Part shown: positions 1 through 11,795 of the stretch, piece after piece
How positions within the stretch are numbered: the stretch's first letter is position 1
Layout of the letters: every line of letters begins with the position of its first letter
Assembly (NCBI GenBank): GCA_019916065.1
Contig: CM034236.1
Coordinates: 56,324,690 to 56,388,689 of the forward strand
Direction of reading: 5' to 3'
Source: Vitellaria paradoxa
Taxonomy: Eukaryota > Streptophyta > Magnoliopsida > Ericales > Sapotaceae
DNA: 64,000 nt
Notes under the pieces: generated by a model
Databases searched by the model: none
The model's input: only the letters and a program-made list of their open reading frames with translations
Told to the model about the DNA's origin: nothing
Made by a program: the position numbers and the translations under genes

Positions 1-1554
1 ACGTACCAGAAGATGACAAATTCCATAAAATTAGTCATGGCAAAGAACAAATGTTAATAAATTATGTGGAATTATTGTCTATAAACCACATAAGCTAAGC
101 TGTGATTTGAGGTTAATACCGAGAAATCAAAAGCTCTAGATTTTTATAATTTAGCAGATAAATTTATTAATTACATCCTTGGAGATGCCTATACTTTTTT
201 TTTTTATCCTTTCTTTTTATAACTTATTTAAGCCTTAAATTGATATTCTTCCTTTATCTGCTTCCTTTGATTATTTCAAATAAATTTTCTATGACTTGGT
301 CTTGTTTGTACTGTTCTTGTTGGACTGATTAAACAAACGTCATATATATATTTATATATGTATATATATATCAATTTGGTTAATTGCCATGTCGAATCCT
401 TGGCTCGTTCTAACCATTTCGAATCTTTTGCTGTCTATGCTGTCTACGTCTAGGATTAAAAAAAAAAAAAAAAAATTGAGGACAAAGTTAGGCCCATGAT
501 TAAGACTAAGATGTTGAATAAATTCATTCTTTAATTATTCAAATAATAATTAAACGCTCAGCATATTTCCTCCTCATAATGTAGAGGGTGCACTCTTAAC
601 AAAGATTGATCAATTAAAGCACAAAACTAAACTAGGCAAAAGATACTACTGCCCCTCCGAAAGTACCATTCAACTTTTACTTTGATAACCTTAAAAAAGC
701 GCTGTAAATTGAGATTGGTCAGTCACCTTAGCAAAGTTCACCCAAAAGATATCATTATATTCTACTCAGGACAGGAAAGTTAGTCAATAGCGACAAACCT
801 AAACAAAAACCACCCGGAACTAATGCAATTTCTTTCTGTGCATACTCACAAGGCAAAGGTATCTTGAACAACCCTTAATTGTCCGAATGTTAAATAAAAT
901 CTAGTATATAAAATTTACTGTCCTGATTGAAATACTATTGATGTGGAATTACTTGAGAGAAGATTTTCATACTGAGATCAAAAAATGACTTAAAGATAAC
1001 ACTGTTTAATAATAAGGGAGAGAAACTAAGGCTCCGTTTGGCATCACGAGCTAGTAGTTGCTACAGTGCCTACTAGCTATTAGTTGGTACAGTGACCGAT
1101 CAAATTTACCTTCTTACATTTTAACCTTCTTTTGAACTTTCGAGGGCAAAAATGTCAAATTAACCAAGACTAAAAATCCCCACATTTTTTTTTCCTTTCC
1201 AAACATGAAAATAATTGGTTTATTTTTAGTTAACTAAAAATAAGTCAAGTACTTTCTTTCCCAAACCAAACCTAATTGGTTAATCAATTGCTGACTTAAA
1301 AACATTTTAACCTTCTTATGAACTTTCAAGGGCAAAAATTTCAAATTAACCAAGACTAAAAATTCACCTAAAAAAATCACCTTGTTTTTTTTTTTTTTCC
1401 AAACACAAAAATAACTGGTTTAATTTTAATTAACTAAAAATAAGTCAACTAATTTTTTTCCCAAACCAAGCCTAATTGGTTAATCAATTGCTGACTTAAA
1501 ATACATAAATTTACAAACAATCATACTGATACTGCATTGAATACAAGGAGAACA
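1..1554. other. Intergenic, left edge
   Basis: I see no gene in this stretch. It is AT-rich, with homopolymer and AT microsatellite tracts (a short TATATA block near 343-371 and an A17 run near 458-474). From about 1030 a sequence with a 'GGCTCCGTTTGG' type terminus, common at the ends of plant short repeats, leads into the tandem pair described separately. The 3' UTR of the first WAT1 gene presumably lies just left of 1555, on the minus strand. Confidence 0.6.
1116..1502. repeat. Two-copy tandem repeat, about 186 bp unit
   Basis: Two head-to-tail units begin at 1116 and 1302, each opening with ACATTTTAACCTTCTT and closing with a block ending CAATTGCTGACTTAAAA. The copies differ by scattered substitutions and by a longer T-run insertion in the second copy, so the duplication is not recent. 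The pair is noncoding and probably part of a degraded short repeat. Confidence 0.8.
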
Positions 1555-3436
1555 CTAACAAGCTTTCCCTATCTGTCTTGCGTAACAGTGTTCTGGAGAG
1601 AGAGGGTTGTTTCGGGGAGATGATTCCTGTGTAGATACGTTGTCTACAGTGTTCTGGAGAAGAGGGGTGTTTTGGCGTGATGATTCCAGTGTGGATAAGT
1701 TGTCTAATATCATCGCCTCTTTGGCTTTTCCCCACATGACGGTGTAGAATCCAATGGCAAGTATGGCTCCTCCAATAACACTGCAGAGACATTAAAATTA
1801 TATCATGATCAACACATATATACTCTTCATCACTTCTAGAGCAAAATCTTAGCTCTGCAAAATTACTGTAATATTGCTTAAGGTTTAAAAACCATAATCA
1901 TAGATGCATATATATATGTATGCATATATACCTGCCAAGATGAAGTGTATCATGAAGGAATATGACCCCCAAGATCACTGCAATAACCATCTGTGTGGGC
2001 AGGAACATGGCTACATAAACAGGACCCTTCTTGTGCAGGCACCATGTCATGGCAGTGTTTCGGATGACAGCAGATACTGCCTAAACAGAGCCAAAAAAGT
2101 GATGACAAGTTAATAATTTGTTATAATTGACTGTCTTGTGGACACAATCTAGGAATGCCTTGTTTAATCGTGAAAGACCATATGCAACTAAAACACAAGC
2201 TATGTATTTATAATCTTCTTACTGCAACCACAACAGCAACAATCTCAATGCCAGGTCGGAGTATCCAAGCACTGGGATTTCTTTCGGCAATGAGAGAGAA
2301 GATTGCACACTGGATGGTGCCGAAGAGGCAGAAGAAGAAGACTATGGTCATTTCATCCGGGTACTCTTTAATGGTTGCTGCCTGCAATTAGGAATCAAAG
2401 TGATCAGCTTCTTTTAGAGGAAAATTTGTTCTTGCAAACACCCATTATGGGTGTTTTACCTTCAGTATTTATATCTGTTCCCCCCCCCCCTTCCCCCTTC
2501 GGTTTTACCTGTGCAATGTTCCATATGGAAGTCATAAGGGTAGACATTCCAAAGAGAAGCCCTCCAAGGACCCAGTTTGATTGTTGTGATAGAAGAAGCT
2601 GATGATGAGGTGGTGAATTAGAAGGTGAGGTGGACATCAGAAGTGCTGGGCCTTTGTAAAGAGTCATCACAAATGCTCCTGATACTGTTACGATGGTCCC
2701 CAAGGATTTTGCTTGACAGCTTGGCCTTCTGAAATCGAATCTCTCCATCCTAAAAATTGTAACAGTCATTTGAAAATTGCTATCTTTAATTAGAAAAACA
2801 GAAATAAATCTACATATTTCATAATATGGAGAGAGAGAGAGAGAAAGAGAGATTTGTTGATTCTTCCTACCTGAAGATGACTGCAAGCAAGAAGGTAAAA
2901 GCTGGCACTAAGTCACCCATAGCCGCAGCTAGAGTTGGGGAGCTATAGTTGATTCCCGTGAATCCACATATCTGCACCAAAGAAATCCTGCAACGGAAAT
3001 TGTCTTTAATTTTTGTTCACCTTGAAGATTAGGAACAGGTTTTAGTATCTGATACACCAAAAGCAGACGTATGATATTACCCAATAAGACCAAGGACGAA
3101 TAATCTGCAGAGAAGAGAGAAACTGAGGGGAGACTGCTTGCTTCTGTAAAAGTTTGTGCATATGTGTGCATATATTCAATGAGACATCTGATTTAATCCC
3201 AACGAAAAAGAAGAAATTAGAAAATACAAGGAAAGAACAAACCTGTGCCGGTGAAAGATGAAAACAGGAAGAAGAATAAGGGTGCCCAGAACATTATAGT
3301 AGACAATGAAAACCAAGTTTCTCATCCCCTTCTCCATAGCTGCTTTGCTTATTGTCATATTACACACATCACCAAATATAGTCATTACCATTACTGCAAA
3401 AGGCAGCACATCCTCCATACAAGATTGCAGCCCCAT
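1555..3436 (-). CDS. WAT1-related (UMAMIT / nodulin MtN21-type) transporter, complete, 7 exons
   Basis: Membrane transporter of the drug/metabolite (EamA) superfamily. Plant members move amino acids or auxin-related compounds across the plasma membrane or tonoplast; the substrate here is not readable. Exons, minus strand: 3436-3243, 3143-3081, 2987-2871, 2749-2509, 2381-2223, 2080-1932, 1780-1555. All introns are GT-AG and the exons join in frame to 382 aa, the usual family length. The N-terminus begins [18 protein letters not shown]. Family signatures are [15 protein letters not shown] and [20 protein letters not shown] in exons 2-3, [17 protein letters not shown] in exon 5, and [19 protein letters not shown] with VILGVIFL in exon 6. 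About ten membrane segments in two EamA repeats are expected. The hydrophilic tail (exon 7) has two NTPLL/NNPLS-like Ser/Thr repeats. The start is the first Met giving the family N-terminus. A GA microsatellite lies in intron 3 (about 2827-2850). Its neighbour at 5190 is a close paralogue with matching exon phases. Confidence 0.93.
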
Positions 3437-5189
3437 CCTCTGATATTCTCTCCCTTTGTAATTGCTTGTATTCCTCCACGTTAATACAAATAGAGAAACA
3501 AAGAACAGATTGATCTCTGCATGCAGATAGGATATCTATGCAAAAAGATACTACTGTCACTTCCATTCATAATTGCTGTAAATTCTGAAACCAACTCTAT
3601 GGAATTATGGTTAAAATATATGCAGCAAGAACTCAAATTTAACTTGGCTCGACGAGTGCCCAAAAACGAAATTGAGGTTATATGATGCAACCGGAAGCAA
3701 TAAACACTAATCTTTAAGTGAAAATTAGAGGAAAAAAATTCTCAACAAAACTTGAAATTTAACAGTAATGAAAAACTATCCAAAAACTACTAAAAGTAGG
3801 TTTTTAAATCTGAAAACGAGCTTAATTGGGTAAATTCAGTTGTCACAACGTGGGCCTCTATGAGAACTCTTCGAAAAAGTGTGGTGGACTGTATAACTTT
3901 TTGCAGATTAAAAGTTACACCCAAAACATTATTTACTGACAAAATCCTAACCACGTTAATTTTTACGATTTTTCTTGAACTTCTTGACACTTCAATTGGG
4001 TTAAGAACTTATTTGCAAGCGCATTTACGTCATTATAAGATTTAGTATTTTTTTTTTCAAGAACAATACAAAAATGACCTGTAAATAATCTTTACAAGCT
4101 TCTTTATATGGTAGGACCTTCGAATTACAAAAAAACTACCAAGGGTAGTCAAACTCGCAATCCTACAGCTGATACGTTTTTGATTGTGTAATCCACAATT
4201 TACACAATCTAAGTCAACTATCCAAATTATAATACGTCTCAAAAATACTATTCGAGAATATGCCATTTTACCAAAATTTTACAGTAAGGAATATGAGACA
4301 AATTGCTTCCCATTCTAGTCGTTTGGCTAGTAGATTTATTCTCCATATAAGTGACGCGAATTCGAATCTTGCGATTTAAATTGAAGACGTGGTTTAAGAA
4401 CCAATCACATATCTCTTACTTTACTCATTAATTACGTGATTCGTTGATAATTGTAATAAATCAGTTAGATTTCAGATTAAAAAATAAAAATAAAAAAATA
4501 AGTAGTATAAAACCAGAAGAAATGAATCAGTGGATGCAACAAACAATGAATAGACAACTAAAAAAAAAAAAAGTTTCCTGTCGCGCAACTGAAAAGCTTC
4601 GTACCATATGGTGCTCTTTTCTAATTGTCATGTCTTGTCTTTAAACTAATAATTATTGTAGTTGGAGCCCACATTTGCAACCTAAATATCAAATAAATGA
4701 TCATCATAGCAAAGGAATCCTCAACTATCTGGCAAGGAAATTGACATATGAACTGTCAATCTATATCAGATGAAGGTACCCTCATCTTATTGAAGTCGGG
4801 CATTAGTTCCACAAGACCACAAATATGTTATCTTTATTGAAGTCTATAGTCACCATTAGTTCCTGTCTTGCAGAGATAATAATGTTTGTGTACATACACC
4901 CTGATGAAGACATGGAATTGTCAGATTCTCAACCCCCAATGCAAAATAAGAATTTGGATTGCCATTTGATTTGCTCTGTTTGGGAAGGAAATTCACTAAA
5001 GAATGGCTGTACACCAAGCATTCACCATCCATTATGGAGTCCTATTCAACCAATCTAACTTCAAGATGCGTATGAATTCTGATTTCCCAGGAAAGAAGAA
5101 ACATTTGCTACAAAATCTTCTTTATTTTCATCATGGCATGACCATCTTTTTTTTTTGTTGGGGGGGGGGGGGGGTGTTACAAAGTGGTC
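3437..5189. other. Intergenic between the two WAT1 genes
   Basis: This holds the promoter of the first WAT1 gene (right of 3436) and the 3' flank of the second (left of 5190). I see no supported gene. A possible tRNA-like or SINE-like fragment lies near 4310-4400, with TTTGGCTAGTAG as an A-box-like block and GAATTCGAATCTTGCG as a B-box-like block. No tail or target duplication was found for it. A T10 run followed by a G15 run occupies about 5147-5174. Confidence 0.5.
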
Positions 5190-5667
5190 CTATCTCTCTT
5201 CTCTGCCGCTACTTTGGAGGAGAGGAGTGTTTTGGGTGGATGATTCCAGTGCACATGCATCATCTATGACCATGTTCTCTTTGGCTTGTCCCCAAATCAC
5301 ACCGTAGAATCCCAACGCAATTATGGTTCCACCGACAACACTGCATGAAGATGAAACCACATCAAGATTTATGTGCCCCGCACTAGTTTTAGAGAGAGAA
5401 GAAAAAATGCGCGCGCGCACGCACGCACGTACAAATTTATAGTGTAATATTGTTGATTGAAAAATGTAGAAAGAAAAAATTGAACAGAAATAATAAAATT
5501 ATCCATCTTTCTATCAGTCTGAATTTTTAGGTGACATGATGACAAACAATTTAATATTGTACTAGAGCTCCACAAAGTTCCTTCTCTAAAACTTATTGCA
5601 ATCATATAATCAATAATTGCATATTTAATCCATTCAAAAAAAAATCAGCCTCATTAAGATATGTTTA

Positions 5668-5701
<34 letters not shown>

Positions 5702-8334
5702 AATTATATTGAAAAAAAAAAATCAAAGGATGCCACAGAGACACACACAAACTATGCAAATTTCAATCCCTTGAAAACATCTTTTACTCTTGTTTCCCCA
5801 AATCAACCATGTTATGCAAAAAGGAACAACCCTCCATGCTCTTTTCCTCGCCACAGTATGTTTTGAGAGAAAAGTAAACCTAAGGTAACAACAAAATCAG
5901 AAAGTAAATCTAAAATAAATAAAGTTACTCCTCATAATATGAATAATCAATTACCATTTCTCTAAACAGTTTAACCATTAAGTATTAAGTGAGATGGGGG
6001 CAAACAATTTAACAAAAAGCATAACGAGAATTTTGTGTACCTGCCAAGATAAAGTGTATCACCAAGGAATATGACCCCCAGGATCACTGCAATAACCATC
6101 TGTGTGGGCTTGAACACGGCTACATAAACAGGACCCTTCTTGCGCAGGCACCATGTCAAGGCAGTGCTTCGAAACGCAGTTGTAAGTATTGCCTAAAATG
6201 GAGCCATTAAGTGATGAGAGAGTTAATCGTTAACAATCAATTGACTACCTTGTGGACAAAATATGTGGTGGAACAAAGTCGGGCTTTCCAAAGCTCAAGA
6301 GTCAAAGGCAACCAAAACACAAGCCATGTGATTCAAAGTCGGCTTACCGCATAGACAACGGCAATCATCTTGATACCAGGTTCCAGTATCCAAGCACTTG
6401 GATTCCTCTCAACAATGAGTGAGAAAATAGCACACTGGACAGTGCCAAAGAAGCAGTAGAAAAAGACAATGGTCGATTCGTCTGGGTACTCTTTAATAGT
6501 TGCTGTCTGCAATTACGAATCAACATCAGCTTCCTTCACATAAAAATTCTAATCATGCAGAAAAATAAATAAATCAATCAAGCACCGTTTATTTTGTATA
6601 CTTCACTCTACGAATAAGTAATATACCAGCTGCAATTCACATGGAAATCACAGATGGTGCTAATTTTACTTAAATGTTGGCTTCCAAACTCAATTCTAGT
6701 CCATGAAAAGACAGGCATGTGAGACAGATGGATGCTCAATGCCGAGGACTTACTTTTCCAGCGAGACACCTTCAAGATAATCTTCACTTGGATATCCGAT
6801 TAAATGGGAACAAAAGCAGGTACTATGTTTTAATGCAACCAAGTTTATATTTTAAAAGAAGAAGGAAAATATGTGCAACAAACAGCATTGTTCCTTGATA
6901 TTATCCACAATGACTTTTGAGGTCTGAGGGGGGGTGGGGTTCATGTCTTTACTAGAGGGAATTTTTTTTTAAACCATAAAGACAGGCTACCCTTACGTTT
7001 TCTTAAATGAAAGTTCAATTGTGGAGCTAATCAGACGGAGGTTCCACGAGAAAAGCAAGTTCAATTCTGCAGTACCAAGATAAAAGGAGGTCTAATTGTG
7101 CTGTGTGCCTAAGATTGATTCAAGCTGAAAAGCTAAAACCTGTAGCATCCTAGTAAAGACATTTTAGGTGGTTTTTACCTGAGCAATGTTCCAAGCGGAA
7201 GAAAAAAGGGCAGCGGCTACAAGGAAAAGCCCACCAAGTACCCAGTTTGGTTGTTGTGAAAGAAGAAGCTGATGAGGTGGTGATTTAGGAGGTGAGATGG
7301 GCATCAGAAGTGCTGGGCCTTTATAAAGAGTCATAACAAATGCTCCTGATATTGCTATGACAGTCCCCAAGGATTTTGCTTGACTGCTTGGTCTTCTGAA
7401 ATCAAATTTCTCCATCCTAAAAATTGTAGAAGTTACTTGAAAAACTTTACATACTTAAAACTACAGAAATAAGTAAACTTATGAGACTAAAGAGAGAGAT
7501 TGAAAGTTAATGAATTTGGCTGAACACAACCTGAATCCCCTGATATTTTTAGAGTTCAGACCAGATTCTGGTACTTCTCTTAATCATGAACTCAAAAGTA
7601 AAATTAGACAGGTATGCAATCACATTAGCCGCAGATGATATGACAACCATATTAATCTTCCAAAAACTGTTTGCACTTGACATTTGAAATTGCATAACCA
7701 TGACCACTAATAAAATTAACTTGATTCTTCTGTTGTTGGTAGACAACTGAAATTATTTTAATTTGTCTAAAAGGTCCAACCTACCTGAAAATGATTGCAA
7801 GCAAAAATGTAAAGGCTGGTATTAGGTTACCCAAAGCCGCTCCTAGAGTTGGGGAACTATATTGGACCCCCGTGTATCCACATATCTGCAACAAACAAGT
7901 CCTGCAACAGAAATCTTTTTTCTTCATTCCACTTGAAAATTACCAACAAAGTGAAACATCTGAATAGAGGAATCGGCAACATTGTTACCCAAGTAGACCA
8001 AGGAGGGCGAATCTGCACAGAAGAGTGAAATTGAGCGGAGGCTGCTTGCTTCTGTTGAAAAGTTTCACATGTTAACTGGGATTGTGGTTAGAGAAGAAGA
8101 AACAAGAACAAAAAAAGAACACCGGAAACAACAAACGAACCTGTGCCTATGGAATATAAAAAAAGGAAGAAGAATGAGGGTGCCAAGAGCACTATAGTAA
8201 ACACTGAAAACCAAGTTGCTCAACCCAACATTCATAGCTGCTTTGATGAGTGTAACATTACCCACCTCGCAACACTCGATCACTACCATTACTGCAAATG
8301 GTAATGCATCCTTCACGTGAGATGGCAGCACCAT
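5190..8334 (-). CDS. WAT1-related (UMAMIT / MtN21-type) transporter, second complete gene, 7 exons
   Basis: Paralogue of the gene at 1555-3436, same predicted role (EamA-type solute transporter, about ten membrane helices; substrate unknown). Exons, minus strand: 8334-8141, 8051-7989, 7901-7785, 7416-7179, 6506-6348, 6192-6041, 5340-5190. They join in frame to 357 aa. The first three exons match its neighbour in length (194, 63, 117 nt) and splice phase is conserved throughout. Exon 4 is one codon shorter and exon 6 one codon longer. It starts [18 protein letters not shown]. Diagnostic blocks are [40 protein letters not shown] and [19 protein letters not shown]. The C-terminus is shorter than in the neighbour, ending in [13 protein letters not shown]. 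Intron 4 is enlarged (672 bp) and intron 6 carries an (ATT)n microsatellite at about 5668-5700. Exons 1-2 and most of exon 3 were copied into the tandem duplication to the right. Confidence 0.93.
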
Positions 8335-8970
8335 CCTCTCTGCTCCACAGTTTCATAAGCTGAAAAACAGAGAACACTTAGATCTCTATGGAATATGCCT
8401 ATGTGAGCTGGTGCATATGCAAAAACGACTACTGTTACCGCCATTACATTCTTTACGGCATGAAGGGGGGAGGGGGGAAGACATAAGTAATCAAACCACA
8501 AAATGTGGAAAACCTTAAAAAAGTATTCTGTCCACATGGGCAAGTCTTTAGAACTTTGCATTGCTCTGTTCTCAATATCACGATTACCTTTAAACTAATA
8601 GTAGTTATTACGTTTTCGATTACATCAATGATTCCCTGCCATTTGAACAATAAAAAAAAATACCCGTTCAACAATAATAGGGGAATCATAAGTCCTCACT
8701 AAACCTGCATGACGTTGGAGTCATCTATCATAATAAATATATCTAGCAGCATTCTATAGCGAATTCTTCTGATATCTTGATTTCTTAAAAGTTAGAATGG
8801 TGCCTTCATAAAAACCACTGGATGATCCACTAAAATTTCTAAGCAAATTGCAGTTGAGACGTTATACTTTCAGTAACTTTGTATGAATTTGAATAAGCTT
8901 AATTACTTGACGGAACAACACCACCCTGAATACCTACCACTGGCTCTCAATTCGTATACCCTTGCAGAGT

Positions 8971-9830
8971 CTAACCCTCTTGTCTATTGTATGTTGTAGT
9001 TTTGCACAAGCAGGGTGATCTGGCGTCATGATTCCAACACAAACGAGAAAAAACCTGCTGGCAATTCCGTCTTTTTCTTCTGTAGCTTTGTCCCCACAAC
9101 ACCAAATGAAGTTGAGATGCCAGTGAGTAAAACTCCTTGGGTGATTTCGTCGTTACCAAAAAAAAAAAAAAGTTAAGATGCCACTCGGTGGACAGTGGCT
9201 GTCTGTGACTAGTGGGGTTGGCCCCCAAAAAATTTTTAAAGTTTTATCTAAATTCTATTCCTTTTAATTTTCAACAAGAAATTAAAAAAAAAAAAAAAGT
9301 AGAGTGTTGCCTCCTTCAAAAATCAATAAATTTTAGGTTAGTCCTTCGAGAAATTTAAATAACTTTATTCAACTTTTTTTCTTAACAAGATGTCTGGGTG
9401 CCTGTATCAATTAATAGAACAACACACGTACACATAAAAAAAAAAAAGAGTAAAAAGCCACCATGACACAGATGTTGACAAAGCCAAAAGGTCACAGCAA
9501 AGAAACGGACCTTTCTTGCGTAGGCACAAGATCGCACCAACCCAAGGACTGCCTAATGAAACCAAATTTGATAAATATATAACAAATGAAAAAGACCATT
9601 TTTTTAATAGTTTATCCCCCCCCCCCCCACCAAAAGGAAAAAAAAATGATCAAAGCTTAAGGAAAACCATAATAATAATAATGACTGGGAAACAAGTTGC
9701 TGGGTGATATGTTTGTTTCTTACCAAATAACAGTGACGTAGTAATTATCTCAGTCCCGTGATTTAATGCCCAAGCACTTGGTTTTAGAGAGGGAATGTGG
9801 GAGACAAATGGGGGTAGGGGGTTAAAAAAA
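8971..9830 (-). pseudogene. Relic of a third WAT1 gene (exons 5-7), copy 1
   Basis: Degraded transporter exons lie in the correct order on the minus strand. An exon 5 remnant near 9717-9800 reads KPSAWALNHGTEIITTSLLF, matching [17 protein letters not shown] of the intact genes, followed by a GT donor (CTTACC on the plus strand). An exon 6 remnant near 9466-9560 reads CLRKKGPF in one frame. An exon 7 remnant near 9062-9160 reads GVLLTGISTSFGVVG, resembling [14 protein letters not shown]. Frameshifts, homopolymer expansions (C13 at 9616-9628) and inserted AT-rich DNA break it. Exons 1-4 are not recognised. It would have stood upstream of, and in the same orientation as, the two intact genes, implying an ancestral array of at least three. 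GC-richer sequence at about 9850-10110 is not recognised. Confidence 0.75.
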
Positions 9831-10261
9831 TAAAAAGAAGAGAAAAATAGAAAAATTGGCCGCTCGGAGTGGCGGGATGTGGTTCCTTTTGGGGAGAACC
9901 AAAAATCTCTCCTTTTCTTCGTGATTTTTGGCGCTGAGAAACAGAATGTGACTTTTAGCAAGGGAAAAAAGAATGAGGGTAGAAAGAAAGGATATAAGTG
10001 TGGAGGCTGACGTCGTCGGAGATGGAGGAGAACAAGTGAAAGTGTCGCCGGTGGTGGGCGAGTGAGTCGATATGCTTAGAGATGGTGGAGGGGAGAAGAA
10101 GACTGCCTAGGAAACTCCGCTATGTAACCCAAATACTTTTTCTACGAAAGTAAAGTAGTAGCTGAAATTTTATAGGCAAAAAAAAAAAAAAAGTTAAAGT
10201 AATAGCTGGAATGACATGGAAAAATTATTGATTGGTTTAAAATGATAGGCTGACAATTTTG

Positions 10262-10450
10262 GCTCCCGTTTGAACCTCTCCCACGCAAAATAAAATCTCA
10301 CAAAAATTTTATAAATATAAATTACGGGATAATAAATTTTAAATTCTTCACTTATTGTATAAATTATTAAATATATATTTTTATAATTTTATTTTATTTT
10401 ATACACTTTTATACAACTCTAAACATACCCAAACGTGGTTTCGATTTTGT
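10262..10450. repeat. MITE-like AT-rich block, diverged between duplication copies
   Basis: A block opening with CCGTTTGAA and closing with CCCAAACG (imperfect inverted ends) and rich in ATTTTATTTTATTTTATA. The corresponding block in the second duplication copy is about 13737-13927. The two differ at roughly thirty positions by eye, far more than the rest of the duplication. No target duplication could be fixed. Confidence 0.45.
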
Positions 10451-11175
10451 ACGCTCTCAAGCTCTGATTGTGCGTTCTGTAAAGAAAAAAATAATAATAA
10501 AAATAATAAGAAATATTAGTTGAGAGAGAGAAATTATAATATTATTTTTTTGTTTATTTATAAGCTTAAAAAAATAAAAATAACTTTTTTTATTTTTATT
10601 TGTGAATTGAGAAGAAATTAAAGGAAAAAATATAAATTATTACTTTATCATTAAATCTTTTAAGGAATTTGAAGATTTTCAATTTATTTAATTCTAAGAT
10701 ATATTTATAATTTTATTTTTTTCTCTAATTTATGGATAAACATGTTATTTTAAAATTTTCATTAATTCACTTTTCTCATATCTACCTTTCCTTTCACTGT
10801 TGGGAGGATAAAATTTTAAAATTTTAACACTCACTTTTTTTCCATTTATTTTCATTTCATTTCTTTTTTTTTTAAAAAAAACTCATAAATAAATGACATA
10901 TTCTAAAGTATTTTATTTCCCATTCTTTTCTTCCCATTTCACTCTATTCAAATGAACCGTTGGATTTTATAAGTTCTATGAATGTGTAACTAGGACTTTG
11001 AATTTTATATCACATTTACTCAGACCCACTTTGTTATATTTTTTTTATCTAAAAAATAATTCTTTTTACTAATTTAATGCTATAAAATTATTTTTATACC
11101 TTTAATATTAATTAAAAATTTCATAACAAAAAAATTAATATTAAAGTGCTAATATAAAAAAGTTTACAAAAAAAA

Positions 11176-11795
11176 TTATAGATCAATTGCAACGTAATTT
11201 TTATTAAAAAAAAACGCGATATCATAATAGAAATATTCTTTTATGAATACGAAGTGTATAAAAATAATTTTATAGGCTGGTATTAGGTTACCCAAAGCCG
11301 CTCCTAGAGTTGGGGAACTATATTGGACCCCCGTGTATCCACATATCTGCAACAAACAAGTCCTGCAACAGAAATCTTTTTTCTTCATTCCACTTGAAAA
11401 TTACCAACAAAGTGAAACATCTGAATAGAGGAATCGGCAACATTGTTACCCAAGTAGACCAAGGAGGGCGAATCTGCACAGAAGAGTGAAATTGAGCGGA
11501 GGCTGCTTGCTTCTGTTGAAAAGTTTCACATGTTAACTGGGATTGTGGTTAGAGAAGAAGAAACAAGAACAAAAAAAGAACACCGGAAACAACAAACGAA
11601 CCTGTGCCTGTGGAATATAAAAAAAGGAAGAAGAATGAGGGTGCCAAGAGCACTATAGTAAACACTGAAAACCAAGTTGCTCAACCCAACATTCATAGCT
11701 GCTTTGATGAGTGTAACATTACCCACCTCGCAACACTCGATCACTACCATTACTGCAAATGGTAATGCATCCTTCACGTGAGATGGCAGCACCAT
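11176..11795 (-). pseudogene. 5' fragment of WAT1 gene (exons 1-3 partial) in duplication copy 2
   Basis: Copy of the second WAT1 gene's 5' end: exon 1 at 11795-11602, exon 2 at 11512-11450, exon 3 from 11362, broken at the duplication junction 11274 after codons for LGNLIPA. Exons 1 and 2 keep their frame and splice sites and encode the same peptide as the intact gene; the changes noticed (for example CAT to CAC for His near position 11611) are silent. Past the junction the frame runs through unrelated AT-rich DNA to a stop at 11176. Spliced translation would give about 147 aa with the first membrane helices and a foreign tail. The parental promoter region (8335-8970) is also duplicated (11796-12430), so transcription is possible. 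I score it a pseudogene because both EamA repeats are incomplete. Confidence 0.88.

Larger units (their letters stand above)
7813..11273. repeat. Tandem segmental duplication, copy 1 (about 3461 bp)
   Basis: From 7813 the sequence AGGCTGGTATTAGGTTACCC reads rightward. The same sequence restarts at 11274 and runs colinearly to about 14742. Copy 1 contains 89 bp of exon 3, all of exons 2 and 1 and the promoter of the second WAT1 gene, then a degraded third WAT1 gene (about 8971-9830) and AT-rich flank. The junction at 11273/11274 reads TTTTAT|AGGCTGG with about 1 bp of microhomology. The copies are nearly identical by eye over the transporter part and carry small indels in homopolymers. One interval (about 10260-10470) is clearly more diverged. 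Copy 1 was copied from, or is, the original left part because it is contiguous with the rest of the intact gene. Confidence 0.93.

Noticed and set aside
4310..4400. tRNA gene or complete SINE
   Set aside because: The A- and B-box-like blocks are degenerate and no cloverleaf, tail or target duplication could be drawn.
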